DNA of 64,000 nt. Source: Glycocaulis alkaliphilus. GTDB taxonomy: Bacteria > Pseudomonadota > Alphaproteobacteria > Caulobacterales > Maricaulaceae. Each line of letters starts with the position of its first letter. Positions within the stretch are counted from its first letter, which is position 1. Shown one piece after another: positions 34,439 through 45,776 of this stretch. The translations under genes were made by a program, and so were the position numbers. The DNA is taken from assembly GCF_004000605.1 (NCBI RefSeq), contig NZ_CP018911.1, forward strand, positions 2,461,001 through 2,525,000, written 5' to 3'. Below the pieces are notes generated by a model. The model was not told the DNA's origin and searched no databases. It worked only from the letters and a program-made list of their open reading frames with translations.

Positions 34439-34858
34439 ATGGGCGGCACTGCATCAACCAGGCTTCATCCCGAGACCGGCGCCGTTCTGACGCGCGGAAC
34501 ACGCACCGTCACACTGACATACAAATCACAGACCGAGACCGTCGAGATGCCAGGCTGGTACCCGGCCGACGATACCGGTGCCGCGAACGGCCTGCACGAT
34601 CCGCGCGACATGCTGGTGTCCGACCGTGCCATCAACCGGATGAAGGCGCGCGAAGCGGGCGTGATGATGCCTGATGATGTGCGCAAGGTCCGCAAGAAGC
34701 TGGGCCTGACCCAGCGTGAAGCGGGACGTATAATCGGCGGCGGCCCGAACGCCTTTCAGAAATACGAGGCCGGGGACGTCGTGCTGAGCAAGCCTGCTGA
34801 TACAGCCCTGCGCCTGCTAGCCAACAATCCGGCACGCCTTTCCGAACTCACCAGCTGA
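34439..34858 (+). CDS. mqsA: MqsA-family antitoxin lacking the zinc-binding cysteines
   Basis: MqsA neutralises MqsR and represses the operon. The 139-residue protein has the usual two-part design. The N-terminal toxin-binding domain (RLHPETGAVLTRGTRTVTLT, VEMPGWYPADDTG) is followed by an XRE-type helix-turn-helix domain with the family signature VRKVRKKLGLTQREAGRIIG and GGPNAFQKYEAGDV. The N-terminal domain contains no cysteine at all. Where relatives carry CPETG and GWYC this one has LHPETG and GWYP, so the structural zinc site seen in E. coli MqsA appears lost. It begins one base after the mqsR stop. Confidence 0.85.
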   Translation: MGGTASTRLHPETGAVLTRGTRTVTLTYKSQTETVEMPGWYPADDTGAANGLHDPRDMLVSDRAINRMKAREAGVMMPDDVRKVRKKLGLTQREAGRIIGGGPNAFQKYEAGDVVLSKPADTALRLLANNPARLSELTS

Positions 34859-34862
34859 GCGG

Positions 34863-35084
34863 CTAAGGCTCGCGGTCATCCTCATCATAGCCGCGCCGCG
34901 AGGAGAAGAAGACAAGCGCCATCAGCCCTGCCCCGACCACGAAGGTCAGCACCGCGCCGATGATGAGCGCGGCCCAGCCATGGGCACCGACTGCATTATC
35001 CATACTGGTCCATAGCCGCGCCGACAGCGCAATCGCCCCGATGAGCATCGCGCCCAGAACGGCCGCCAGAAGCCAGGTTTTCAT
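34863..35084 (-). CDS. Small two-helix membrane protein
   Basis: From the ATG at 35084, which has GGAAGGA 5 bp upstream, the product is 73 residues with two hydrophobic helices (WLLAAVLGAMLIGAIALSAR and AALIIGAVLTFVVGAGLMAL) and an acidic C-terminal tail (RRGYDEDDREP). I do not recognise a family. It is convergent with mqsA and divergent from the M23 endopeptidase gene; the shared gap carries CtrA-like sites. Confidence 0.6.
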   Translation of the reverse strand: MKTWLLAAVLGAMLIGAIALSARLWTSMDNAVGAHGWAALIIGAVLTFVVGAGLMALVFFSSRRGYDEDDREP

Positions 35085-35128
35085 GAATGTCCTTCCTGTG
35101 CGCTGCACCGGGATGCATAACATGCATT

Positions 35129-35148
35129 ATGGTTAAGGGAGACATTAA
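35129..35148. promoter_or_regulatory. CtrA-like half-sites upstream of the M23 endopeptidase
   Basis: ATGGTTAA (35129-35136, the reverse complement of TTAACCAT) is followed by TTAACC at 35145, a pair of TTAA half-sites with 8 instead of 7 bases between them. It lies between the two-helix membrane gene and the endopeptidase, either of which could be the target. Confidence 0.4.
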
Positions 35149-35327
35149 CCTTGCCTGCGGCACACATGCCCCCTTGGCAAGTCGATTCGTCCTTGTCACT
35201 GTGTGTGCCGCTCCGGCACGGTCCGGGAAAGATGACAGCATGTCACGGGGGGTGATGTTGGCCTGCATCTTGCCTTGCTGGACTGGCGGCTGATGACCAA
35301 CCGCGCGGGAAGAGGGAAATAATACGC

Positions 35328-36806
35328 ATGTCCGGTTTTGACGTCCGCCTCGCTGACGCCCACCGCTCTCGTGCGCTGGTTTTCTTTGCCACACTGACCA
35401 TGGCGCTGCTGCTTGTAGCCGCCATACTGGTCAGCCGGACCATGGCAGGCACGTCAGCCTCGGCCGCGGCGCCGGAAACCGGCGGACTTGATCCGGCAGG
35501 TGCCGCCCTGATGGCTGAGGCGGCTGAAGCCGCCCCCTCGCTCGACGACATGGTGATGGCCGAGCACGCTGCCTTCACCAACTGCATTGACTGCCCCGTG
35601 CTGATGGCCACCGAAGTAACGGTGCGTTCCGGCCAGACCTTTGCCAGCGTGCTGGCCGAGGCCGGCGCCAGCCGCATTGATGCGGCCCGCGCCATTGCTG
35701 CGCTGGATCCCATCTACCCCGCCCGCTCACTGCGCGCAGGCCAGTCGCTCAACCTCTTCTTCGAGCGCGATCCCTTGCAGCGCGTCTCGGCGGACGAAGA
35801 AAGCGGCCTTACCCTGACCGGCATTTCCTTCCGTCCCGACCAGGAGCGCACCCTGACCGTCGCGCGCACCGCCGACGGCCAGTACCGCACCCGCGAAGCC
35901 GTCATGACCGTCGAGCGTGAGATCGTGCGCGCACGCGGCGAGATTTCCTCCAGCCTGTACGCCGCCGCGCTGAATGCCGGCGCGACCGACCGCATCGTCA
36001 CCGACATGGCGCTGGTGCTGGGCCACGCGGTGGACTTCCGCACCATCCGCTATGGCGACACGTTCGACATCGTGTTCGAGCGCTACACGAACCGGGCAGG
36101 CGAGGTGATCCGCACCGGCCGCATTCTCTACATGACGTTTGAAGGCCGTGGCCGTCCGCTGGAGTATTTCCGCTACGAAGCCCCGGACGGCGATATTGGC
36201 TATTACACTGGCGAAGGTGAGAGCGCGGCGCGCCTGCTGATGAAAATGCCGATCAATGGCGCGCGCATCTCCAGCCAGTTCGGCATGCGCTTCCACCCGA
36301 TCCGCCGCACCAACCGGCCCCATAACGGCACAGACTTCGCCGCCCCGACCGGCACGCCGATCTACGCCGCCGGTAGTGGCACGGTGGAACGCGCCGACTG
36401 GTTCGGCTCATTCGGCAACTATATCCGCATCCGCCACGCCAATGGCTATCAGACCGCCTACGCGCACCTGAACGGGTTTGCCCGCGGCATCCGCGCCGGC
36501 ACGCGCGTCACGCAAGGCCAGACCATCGGCTATGTCGGCACGACCGGCGCTTCCACCGGTCCGCACCTGCACTATGAGGTTCACCTCAATGGCCGCCCGC
36601 TCAACCCGATGAGCCTGGACCTGCCGACGGGCCGCCGTCTGGAAGCGGGTGAGCTGGGCATTTTCAACGCCGAGCGTGACCGGATCATCGCCCTGCGCGA
36701 TCAGGCTCCGGCAGCGCGTGAGGAAGAGCCCCAGCCCGTTCTGGTTGCCGAGCGCAGCGAGGAACGCCGCGTCAGCGCCGGTTCAGGAGCCAGCGCACGG
36801 CCGTAA
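35328..36806 (+). CDS. Membrane-anchored M23 (LytM-type) peptidoglycan endopeptidase
   Basis: This 492-residue protein has a short cytoplasmic N-terminus and one membrane helix (ALVFFATLTMALLLVAAILV). A periplasmic LysM/OapA-like domain follows (SGQTFASVLAEAGASRIDAA, about residues 105-145), then a beta-rich spacer and a C-terminal M23 domain (about 305-430). The zinc ligands are present: His and Asp in RPHNGTDFAAP, and the HLH of STGPHLHYEVHL, with the catalytic-region His in TAYAHLNGF. It probably cleaves peptidoglycan cross-links or activates an amidase during division or flagellar insertion. CtrA-like sites lie upstream. It is convergent with ubiG. Confidence 0.9.
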   Translation: MSGFDVRLADAHRSRALVFFATLTMALLLVAAILVSRTMAGTSASAAAPETGGLDPAGAALMAEAAEAAPSLDDMVMAEHAAFTNCIDCPVLMATEVTVRSGQTFASVLAEAGASRIDAARAIAALDPIYPARSLRAGQSLNLFFERDPLQRVSADEESGLTLTGISFRPDQERTLTVARTADGQYRTREAVMTVEREIVRARGEISSSLYAAALNAGATDRIVTDMALVLGHAVDFRTIRYGDTFDIVFERYTNRAGEVIRTGRILYMTFEGRGRPLEYFRYEAPDGDIGYYTGEGESAARLLMKMPINGARISSQFGMRFHPIRRTNRPHNGTDFAAPTGTPIYAAGSGTVERADWFGSFGNYIRIRHANGYQTAYAHLNGFARGIRAGTRVTQGQTIGYVGTTGASTGPHLHYEVHLNGRPLNPMSLDLPTGRRLEAGELGIFNAERDRIIALRDQAPAAREEEPQPVLVAERSEERRVSAGSGASARP

Positions 36807-36821
36807 CGGTACGGCCCGCGC

Positions 36822-37580
36822 CTACTTCGTGGCCGCCATCAGATAGTTCACGCCAGCATCAGTGCTGATGAAGAAGCTGTCCTTGAGCGGGTTATAGCTG
36901 ACGCCCACGGGCGTTTCGGGCGCAAGGCCCGCAGTTTTCAGCGCGGCCTCCACCTCTTCGGGCTTTACCAGCTTTCCGAAGCGGTGCGTGCCGCGCGGCA
37001 GCCAGCCCAGCACATATTCCGCGCCGAAAATCGCCGTCACGAAGGCGCGGCTGGTGCGGTTGATCGTGCCGACAATCATTATCCCGCCGGGCTTTACCAG
37101 CGCCGCGCAATCGGCAAGGAACTGCGCCGGATCGGCGACATGCTCGACCACTTCAAGATTGAGCACGACGTCAAACCGCCCCGGCCCTTCGGCCTCCAGC
37201 AACTGCTCCGCCGTGCCGTGGCGGTAGTCGATTTCCAGCCCCGCCTCGCGGGCATGCACCAGCGCGGTCTTGATATTGGGCTCGGCGGCATCCACCCCCG
37301 TCACACGTCCGCCCAGACGCGCCATCGGTTCAGACACCAGCCCGCCCCCGCAGCCAATATCAAGCAGCTCAAGACCCGCCAGCGGCTCGCGGCCCTCACG
37401 GGCGAAATGGGCGCTCAGGCGCTCGCGTATCCAGGTGAGGCGCGCCGGGTTGAATTTGTGCAGCGGCGCAAACTTGGATTTGGGATCCCACCACTCGGCA
37501 GCCATGCGTGAGAACTTCTCCACCTCCGCCGGATCGATGGAGGGGCTGGAGAGGGTTTCAGGCGAGCTTGACTGGGCCAT
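36822..37580 (-). CDS. ubiG: Ubiquinone biosynthesis O-methyltransferase (UbiG)
   Basis: UbiG performs both O-methylations of ubiquinone synthesis with S-adenosylmethionine. The 252-residue product (ATG at 37580, with AGGAA upstream) shows the family N-terminus [20 protein letters not shown] followed by the methyltransferase core: motif [36 protein letters not shown], and [20 protein letters not shown]. It ends with the [18 protein letters not shown] region typical of UbiG. An upstream in-frame ATG at 37631 adds unlikely residues. Confidence 0.94.
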   Translation of the reverse strand: MAQSSSPETLSSPSIDPAEVEKFSRMAAEWWDPKSKFAPLHKFNPARLTWIRERLSAHFAREGREPLAGLELLDIGCGGGLVSEPMARLGGRVTGVDAAEPNIKTALVHAREAGLEIDYRHGTAEQLLEAEGPGRFDVVLNLEVVEHVADPAQFLADCAALVKPGGIMIVGTINRTSRAFVTAIFGAEYVLGWLPRGTHRFGKLVKPEEVEAALKTAGLAPETPVGVSYNPLKDSFFISTDAGVNYLMAATK

Positions 37581-37688
37581 GGGAGGGGTTCCTGAGACGG
37601 GGAAGATCACGCCGCCAATATACGCTGGCACGCGCGCGCGTTAAGGGCTGTGAGTGAGGTAAAATGCCGCCGCCTGAAATGCGGGTGG

Positions 37689-37803
37689 GGGCAGAGCCCT
37701 CGTCCTTCGAGACGCTCGCTGCGCTCGCCCTCAGGATGAGGGCTTTGGCTATGCTTTCCCCCTCATCCCTCGGCCACGTAGTGCTCGAAGCACGAGGGAA
37801 AAG
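37689..37803. repeat. Pair of CCTCRTCCTTCGAGACG-type palindromic units
   Basis: Two adjoining imperfect palindromes are built from CTCGTCCTTCGAGACGCTCG, CGCTCGCCCTCAGGATGAGG and CCCTCATCCCTCGGCCACGT, ending CTTCGAGCACGAGGG-like. The same type recurs near 52.1-52.2 kb. Repeats of this look are abundant between genes of many alphaproteobacteria. They occupy most of the gap between ubiG and the RodZ-like gene. Confidence 0.7.
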
Positions 37804-37862
37804 CATAGCTGCAGGCATGGATCCGCCGCAGGTTCCGCTATTCCGGCTATTACAGGAAAAAC

Positions 37863-38708
37863 CTACCGGCCCGCGCCTGCGCCAGCGCCGCTCACCGGCG
37901 TGCCTTCGGCACGCGCTGCCCGCCAGTTGCGCACGAAATTGTCCATGGGCAGCGATTCCAGTATCTGCCCGGAATTGCCCAGCACGCCGATGTCCTGCGC
38001 GCCCGAACGCACGCGCACAGCGCCCGCATCGGTGGCAGAGACTTCCAGCCCGGCCTCGTCCGGCGCACGCCAGGAGGCACCGGCCTCCATCTCGCGCGCG
38101 AACAGCACACGGCCAGAGCCATCACGCACTTCCAGCGTCACCGGCGAGATGGCGGTAAAGACCAGCGCTTCGGGCGCATGGGCGGTCGGCAGACCGGCCC
38201 ATATCTGGGCCGGGTCCGGCGCGCGGCTGGATTCCACCACGGGGCGCGGCGTGGCCAGCAGCGTGGCGGCATCAGGCGCTTCGGCAAACGCGCCGGTGCG
38301 GGTGATGTGGACGCCATACCAGCTCGTCGCGGCCAGCACGCTGCCCAGAATGATAACGGCGCCGATAACGCCCTTGGGCAGTTTGAATTCGCGTTTTTTC
38401 CTCGGAGCGGTCGGCTGGGCGCGGCCCGTATCGCACTCCACCTCCAGCTTGAACTGCTCCACCATTTCGGTGACGTTCAGCTCAAGGAAGCCGGCATAGG
38501 CACGCAGATAGCCGATCGTGTAGGCGCGCGAGGGCAGGCCGCGCGGGTCCATCGCTTCGAGGGCTTCGAGATAATCGCGCTTGATGCGGGTGCGCGCAGC
38601 GGCGGAATCCAGCGTCCAGCCATGTTTCAACCGCGCCTGACGCAAGATGTCACCGATGCTCGCGGGGCCACAAGGTGCCACCGGGGCATTGGCGAAAACA
38701 GCATCCAT
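37863..38708 (-). CDS. RodZ-like helix-turn-helix membrane protein
   Basis: The roughly 281-residue product has an N-terminal HTH_25 domain (IGDILRQARLKHGWTLDSAA, RIKRDYLEALEAMDPRGLPS, AYTIGYLRAYAGFL; residues ~15-80). A basic linker (PRKKREFKLPKG) and a membrane helix (VIGAVIILGSVLAATSWYGV) follow. The periplasmic C-terminal DUF4115-like beta domain contains ISPVTLEVRDGSGRVLFARE. This is the architecture of RodZ, which links MreB to the cell wall. I take the ATG at 38708; upstream ATGs in frame at 38753 and 38792 cannot be excluded. The next gene, ptsP, is on the same strand. Confidence 0.8.
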   Translation of the reverse strand: MDAVFANAPVAPCGPASIGDILRQARLKHGWTLDSAAARTRIKRDYLEALEAMDPRGLPSRAYTIGYLRAYAGFLELNVTEMVEQFKLEVECDTGRAQPTAPRKKREFKLPKGVIGAVIILGSVLAATSWYGVHITRTGAFAEAPDAATLLATPRPVVESSRAPDPAQIWAGLPTAHAPEALVFTAISPVTLEVRDGSGRVLFAREMEAGASWRAPDEAGLEVSATDAGAVRVRSGAQDIGVLGNSGQILESLPMDNFVRNWRAARAEGTPVSGAGAGAGR

Positions 38709-38850
38709 GGGCACGTACTGACTTCCTGCTACCTGACCGGCCAGCTTTTGCATCACACTTTTAACCGCGTGGAAGCGGCTTCCCCTCACCACCAGCGCCG
38801 AGTCGTATCACTTCCCTGTGACTTTTTGATCGCAACGCAAGTGGATTAAA

Positions 38851-41178
38851 TCAAAATGCAGCACGGTTATCAACAAGTCGTGAAGAAATTCCGGCTTCTT
38901 GCGCAGCGGCGATCAGCTTTTCTCTCAAGGATTTATCCGTGCCGGGACGCGTTGCGCCCATTTCGCTTGCAAGCCAGGTGCCAAGACGGCCCGCATCGCA
39001 CTCCGCCAGGGCCGCCTTTACCGGGCCGATACTGGCCGCCGACATGGATAATCGCCGGTAACCAAGACCGGCCAGAACACAGGCCTCCAGCGGCTTTCCG
39101 GCCATTTCGCCGCATACAGAAACCGGCTTGCCGGCCGCATCACACGCCTCGCGCACCGATTGAAGCAGGGCGAGCGGCGCCGGGTTCAGCACATCATAGC
39201 GCTGGGCCACTTGCGGGTTTTGCCGGTCAGCCGCGAAGAAATACTGCATCAGGTCATTCGCGCCCACGGCGGCAAAGTCGCACAAGGCCAGATAGGGCTC
39301 CGGGGCAAACGCTACCGCCGGCGTCTCGATCATCAGCCCTGTTTCGACGCGCTCCGGCACGCCGTGGCCATGGCGCCGGGCCAGCTCCAGCTCGGTGTAG
39401 AGAAGATCGCGCGCGCGCGACAGCTCGCCAATATCGGCCACCATGGGAAAGAGGACTTTCAGCCCCTGCCCTGCGCTGGCCCTGACAAGGGCGCGCAGCT
39501 GGTATCGGGTGAGCGCAGGCCGGTCGAGACCCATGCGCAGCGCCCGCCATCCCAGCGCCGGATTGGGCTCGCGCAGCTCCGGGATGAAGCGCGTCACCTT
39601 GTCGCCGCCAAGATCAAGCGTGCGGAACACGACCGGCCTGCCGCCCGCCGCTTTCAGGACCGCCCTGTACATCTCGATCTGGGCGGAGACGCGCGGCAGG
39701 GTATGGGAGATCATGAACTGGAATTCGGTGCGGAACAGGCCGACGCCCGCCGCGCCCGTTTCTGCCAGACGCGGCATCTCGATCAGCAGACCGGCATTCA
39801 TCGACAATTCCATCGCCACGCCAGTGGCGGTCACGGCCGGCTCGTCGCGGCGTGCGGCGTAGGCCTGGTTCGCCCGGGAGAGGCCCTCCATGCGCTCGGC
39901 ATAGGCGGTCAGAACCTCGTCGCCGGGACGCACATGCAGGATACCGAACTCGCCATCAATGATCAGCGTGTCGCCGTCTTCCACCCGGTCCAGCGCGCCT
40001 TCCACCTGCCCCACCATGGGTATGCCCAGCGCCTTGGCGACAATGGCCGCATGGCTGGTGGCAGAGCCTTCTTCCGTGGCCAGCCCCGCCAGGCGCGAGC
40101 GGTCCAGCTCCATCAGCTCGGCCGGGCCTATGGAGCGGGCAACCACGATGGCATTGGGCGGCAGATCGGCCAGCGCCCGCACCGCGTCCGGCCCCGCCAG
40201 ATGGCGCAGCAGCCGGTTGGCAAGGTCTTCCAGATCATGCAGGCGCTCGCGGAAATGGGCTTCGCGCGCCTTCATCAGCCGGGCGCGGTGTTCATTGCGC
40301 ACCCGCTCGACCGCGGCCTCTGCGGTCAGGCCCGAGCGCACCGCCTCGCGCAGCTGGCCGGTCCAGCCCCGGTCATGGGCGAACATGCGGTAGGCATCGA
40401 GCACATCGCGCGAGGGCGTGCCGATGGGCGCACGCCCCGATTCCAGCAATTCATCGAGCCCGCGCCGCAGATCGGCAATCGCCGAATCCAGACGCGCCTC
40501 TTCGGCCTCCGCGTCCTCTGCGATCATGCGCGCGGAATTGACGTGCGGCTCGTGGACCACGGCCACGCCCATGGTGATGCCCGGCGCCAGGGCGACACCG
40601 GCATAGCGCTCCGGCCCCGATGCGCGCAGTTCAAGATCGGAGAAGGCTTCGGCGCGAACAAGCTCGCCCGACGCCACGATCTCGGCCAGCAGCATAGCGA
40701 CCGTCTGCAGCGTCTCGATTTCCTCTTCGGTGCTGGGCCGCGCCGACATGGACTGGGCGGTGAGCACCCCGACCAGACGGCCGCCGCGCAAGACCGGCAC
40801 ACCGACAAAGCTCTTGAACGGTTCTTCGCCGGTTTCCGGCTTGTAGGCAAAGCGCGGATGGGACGGGGCGTCTTCCACCGACAGGGGCCGCGCCCTCTGG
40901 GCGACAAGACCCACCAGGCCCTCATCACGCGCCAGGCGCAGTGAGTGAACTGCTTCTGCCTTCAGGCCGTGCGTCGCCGACAATTCCAGCGCGCCGCTGG
41001 GCAGGACCAGATAGATCGAGCACACATCAGAGCCGGTTTCCTCGGCGATGATGCGCGTCAGCCGGTCAAGGCGCGCCTGCGCCTGATCCTGCTGCGCCAT
41101 CAGATCGCGGATGCGCTGCAGGAGCCGGCGCGGTCCGCGCAGGCCCGTCCTGTCCAGCATGGGCTTTTCCAGCGTCAT
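38851..41178 (-). CDS. ptsP: Phosphoenolpyruvate-protein phosphotransferase of the nitrogen PTS (PtsP, EI-Ntr)
   Basis: PtsP phosphorylates NPr from phosphoenolpyruvate in the regulatory nitrogen PTS. From the ATG at 41178 the protein has 775 residues. A GAF sensor domain comes first (DLMAQQDQAQARLDRLTRII, GLVGLVAQRARPLSVEDAPS), then the EI N-terminal domain and a phosphohistidine domain with His376 in GSATSHAAIVAKALGIPMVG. The PEP-binding TIM barrel follows (GLFRTEFQFM, FRTLDLGGDKV, MVADIGELSRARDLL). The C-terminal PSVCGEMAGK motif reads PVSVCGEMAGKPLEACVLAG. It lies 76 bp after lysC on the same strand, a pairing common in alphaproteobacteria. Confidence 0.94.
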   Translation of the reverse strand: MTLEKPMLDRTGLRGPRRLLQRIRDLMAQQDQAQARLDRLTRIIAEETGSDVCSIYLVLPSGALELSATHGLKAEAVHSLRLARDEGLVGLVAQRARPLSVEDAPSHPRFAYKPETGEEPFKSFVGVPVLRGGRLVGVLTAQSMSARPSTEEEIETLQTVAMLLAEIVASGELVRAEAFSDLELRASGPERYAGVALAPGITMGVAVVHEPHVNSARMIAEDAEAEEARLDSAIADLRRGLDELLESGRAPIGTPSRDVLDAYRMFAHDRGWTGQLREAVRSGLTAEAAVERVRNEHRARLMKAREAHFRERLHDLEDLANRLLRHLAGPDAVRALADLPPNAIVVARSIGPAELMELDRSRLAGLATEEGSATSHAAIVAKALGIPMVGQVEGALDRVEDGDTLIIDGEFGILHVRPGDEVLTAYAERMEGLSRANQAYAARRDEPAVTATGVAMELSMNAGLLIEMPRLAETGAAGVGLFRTEFQFMISHTLPRVSAQIEMYRAVLKAAGGRPVVFRTLDLGGDKVTRFIPELREPNPALGWRALRMGLDRPALTRYQLRALVRASAGQGLKVLFPMVADIGELSRARDLLYTELELARRHGHGVPERVETGLMIETPAVAFAPEPYLALCDFAAVGANDLMQYFFAADRQNPQVAQRYDVLNPAPLALLQSVREACDAAGKPVSVCGEMAGKPLEACVLAGLGYRRLSMSAASIGPVKAALAECDAGRLGTWLASEMGATRPGTDKSLREKLIAAAQEAGISSRLVDNRAAF

Positions 41179-41254
41179 GGTTCTAGTGGTCCCGTGGCTG
41201 CGGGCGGGCAATGTCAGGTATTGCGCGGGGCAGTGGCCCCTTTCGCCCCTGACG

Positions 41255-42460
41255 TCAAGCCTCGTCCAGCCTGTAGGCTGCATGAAGGGCGCGGACCGCC
41301 CGTTCCAGCGCATCTTCGTTCACGAGTGCTGAAATCTTGATCTCGGAGGTTGCCAGCATGCGTACCTCAATCGCCTCGCGCTCCAGCACACCATAGAGCG
41401 TGCGCGCCACGTCCGCCCGTCCGCGAAGGCCCGTACCGACCACCGACACCTTGGCAAGGCCCACCTCTGAAGCCAGTCCCTCATGCCCGGCCAGCGCCTG
41501 CAGGGCGGCGCGCAGATCACGCCCCTCCACCGAAAATTCCAGATTGGACCCGCCCGAACGCGCCCGGCCCTGCACGATCATGTCGACATGCACGCCCGCC
41601 CCGGCGAGCGCGGCAAACACGCCGCCCGGCCCGCTGGCGCTGTCTTCAATGCCCGGCACGGCGATGCGCGCCTGCGCGCGGGCATAGGCAATGCCGGACA
41701 CGACGCGGCGTTCGGCCAGCGCGCTCTCGCTCAACACCTGCGTACCGATGCTCGCCCCCGGCGCGGCAAAGCTGGATTTCACCCGCATCGCCACGCCCTT
41801 GGCCTTGGCGTATTCGACAGAGCGGGTCTGCAGAACCTTCGCGCCCATCGCCGCCAGCTCCAGCATCTCGTCATGGGAGATGCGCGCCAGGCGCGTGGCT
41901 TTGGGTTCGATGCGCGGATCGGTGGTGAACACACCATCGACATCGGTGTAGATGTCGCACTCGGCGCCTATGGCCGCCGCAATCGCCGCGGCAGACAGAT
42001 CCGTACCGCCCCGGCCCAGCGTGACGAGGCGCCCCTGCGCATCCACGCCCTGATAGCCCGCCACCACCGGGATAACCCCGTCGCCGAGCAGGCTCTCCAG
42101 CACCTCGCCATCAATGCCGGTAATGCGCGCCGAACCCGGCACGCCGTCCACCTCTATCGGTAATTGCCAGGCGAGGATTGAGCGCGCCTTCAGGCCCAGC
42201 TGTTTCAGCGCCAGCGCCATCAGGGCAGCGGCTGCCTGTTCACCGGCGGCCAGCACCGTGTCGGTCTCGATCTCGCCCAAGCCCCCACCGAGCGCGCTGG
42301 CATGGCCCAGATAGCGGTCAGTCTCCCCGGACATGGCCGAGACCACCACGGCGAGCTGATGGCCCCTGGCCGCCTCTGCCGCGACGATAGAGGCCGAATG
42401 GGCAATCCGTTCGGGACTGCCCATCGAGGTGCCGCCAAATTTCAGGACCAGCCGTGTCAT
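41255..42460 (-). CDS. lysC: Aspartate kinase (LysC)
   Basis: LysC phosphorylates aspartate in the first step toward lysine, methionine, threonine and diaminopimelate. The 401-residue monofunctional kinase starts with VLKFGGTSMGSPERI, has the aspartate-binding GRGGTDLSAAAIAAAIGAEC, and the DVDGVFTTDPRIEPKATRLA stretch. It ends with two ACT domains (about 265-400) that sense lysine/threonine. It has the usual length of the ThrA/LysC beta-type enzymes. ptsP lies downstream on the same strand. Confidence 0.96.
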   Translation of the reverse strand: MTRLVLKFGGTSMGSPERIAHSASIVAAEAARGHQLAVVVSAMSGETDRYLGHASALGGGLGEIETDTVLAAGEQAAAALMALALKQLGLKARSILAWQLPIEVDGVPGSARITGIDGEVLESLLGDGVIPVVAGYQGVDAQGRLVTLGRGGTDLSAAAIAAAIGAECDIYTDVDGVFTTDPRIEPKATRLARISHDEMLELAAMGAKVLQTRSVEYAKAKGVAMRVKSSFAAPGASIGTQVLSESALAERRVVSGIAYARAQARIAVPGIEDSASGPGGVFAALAGAGVHVDMIVQGRARSGGSNLEFSVEGRDLRAALQALAGHEGLASEVGLAKVSVVGTGLRGRADVARTLYGVLEREAIEVRMLATSEIKISALVNEDALERAVRALHAAYRLDEA

Positions 42461-42524
42461 GGCCCTTCTCTAGCAGGATTGGTGCCGGGAGGAAGCGGGG
42501 GAGTCTTTTCGCGGCCCCTCCACC

Positions 42525-42830
42525 TCGTCGTTCCCGCGCAGGCGGGAACCCAGGTTTAATGCTCACACATCCCTGCCGCGCACCTTTTAGCCTCGTGAGT
42601 TCAACTCACCGGGTCCCCGGCCTCCGAGCCGGGGTCCATTTTCCGGCCACCGGGCCTGTCCATGGGTCCCCCGTCGGGGCGGGGGGGGCATGGCAACGCC
42701 CCGCGCAACCCCTCCACTTCGTCATTCCGGGGGAGCGAAGCGACACCCGGAACCCAGCTTTTTTCAAGAACGACTGGGTTCCGGACAAGCGCTGTCGCGC
42801 TTTCCGGAATGACGAAGGGAGGGCGCCCCA
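42525..42830. repeat. CGTCATTCCGG/CCGGAATGACG repeat units upstream of clpB
   Basis: The main unit (42717-42830) runs CTTCGTCATTCCGGGGGAGC ... CCGGAACCCAGCTTTTTTC, then CTGGGTTCCGGA ... TTTCCGGAATGACGAAGG, a long two-armed palindrome also found at 8760 and 46660-46762. A smaller TTCCCGCGCAGGCGGGAA hairpin is at 42532, and a GGTCCCCGGCCTCCGAGCCGG unit lies at 42613. The 511-bp region 42461-42971 holds these repeats and the likely clpB promoter, but no gene I can support. Confidence 0.75.
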
Positions 42831-42850
42831 CCAAATTTATCCCCCCATTC

Positions 42851-42879
42851 CTTGTGTGGTCTCGTGGCCACACCTACAT
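42851..42879 (+). promoter_or_regulatory. Candidate heat-shock (sigma-32) promoter of clpB
   Basis: CTTGTGT-N15-CCTACAT fits the sigma-32 pattern CTTGAAA-N13-15-CCCCATNT at the key CTTG and CC-AT positions with acceptable spacing. It would start transcription about 80 bp before clpB, a classic heat-shock gene. Not scored against a matrix. Confidence 0.45.
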
Positions 42880-42971
42880 GCATGTCACCAGGGATGGCGG
42901 GCTGTGCCTCAAAGAGGGCGGCTCTTACCTAACCCCTTGTCTCGCTGCCCTTTTTCAGGAGACCTGAAGGC

Positions 42972-45590
<2,619 letters not shown>

Positions 45591-45596
45591 AGAGGT

Positions 45597-45776
45597 CTTT
45601 TAGCGCCGCAGCCCATCCGGGCTGCGGTGTTCCGCGAAAAGTCGCGGGCGGCCGGTCGGCCTTGCGGCCCCTGACGGGGCCGGGCTGGCACCCCGGCGCG
45701 CAGCGCCGCAAGCGCGAACGCGCGCCCGAGCTCGTGCGAGGCGCGACGCGCGGATGCGCGGAGCACCACTAAAAAG
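45597..45776. repeat. ATCC/GGAT hairpin cassette, copy C (best-bounded)
   Basis: The unit is framed by CTTTTAG (45597) and CTAAAAAG (45769-45776). Inside these are CCGCAGCCC-ATCC-GGGCTGCGG (45606-45627) at the left and CGCGC-GGAT-GCGCG (45747-45760) at the right. Between them lie GGCGGCCGGTCGGCCTTGCG, a GGCCCCTGACGGGGCC hairpin, a CGGCGCGCAGCGCCG hairpin and GCGCGAACGCGCGCCCGAGC. It starts 7 bp after the clpB stop and may act as its transcript end. Confidence 0.88.
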
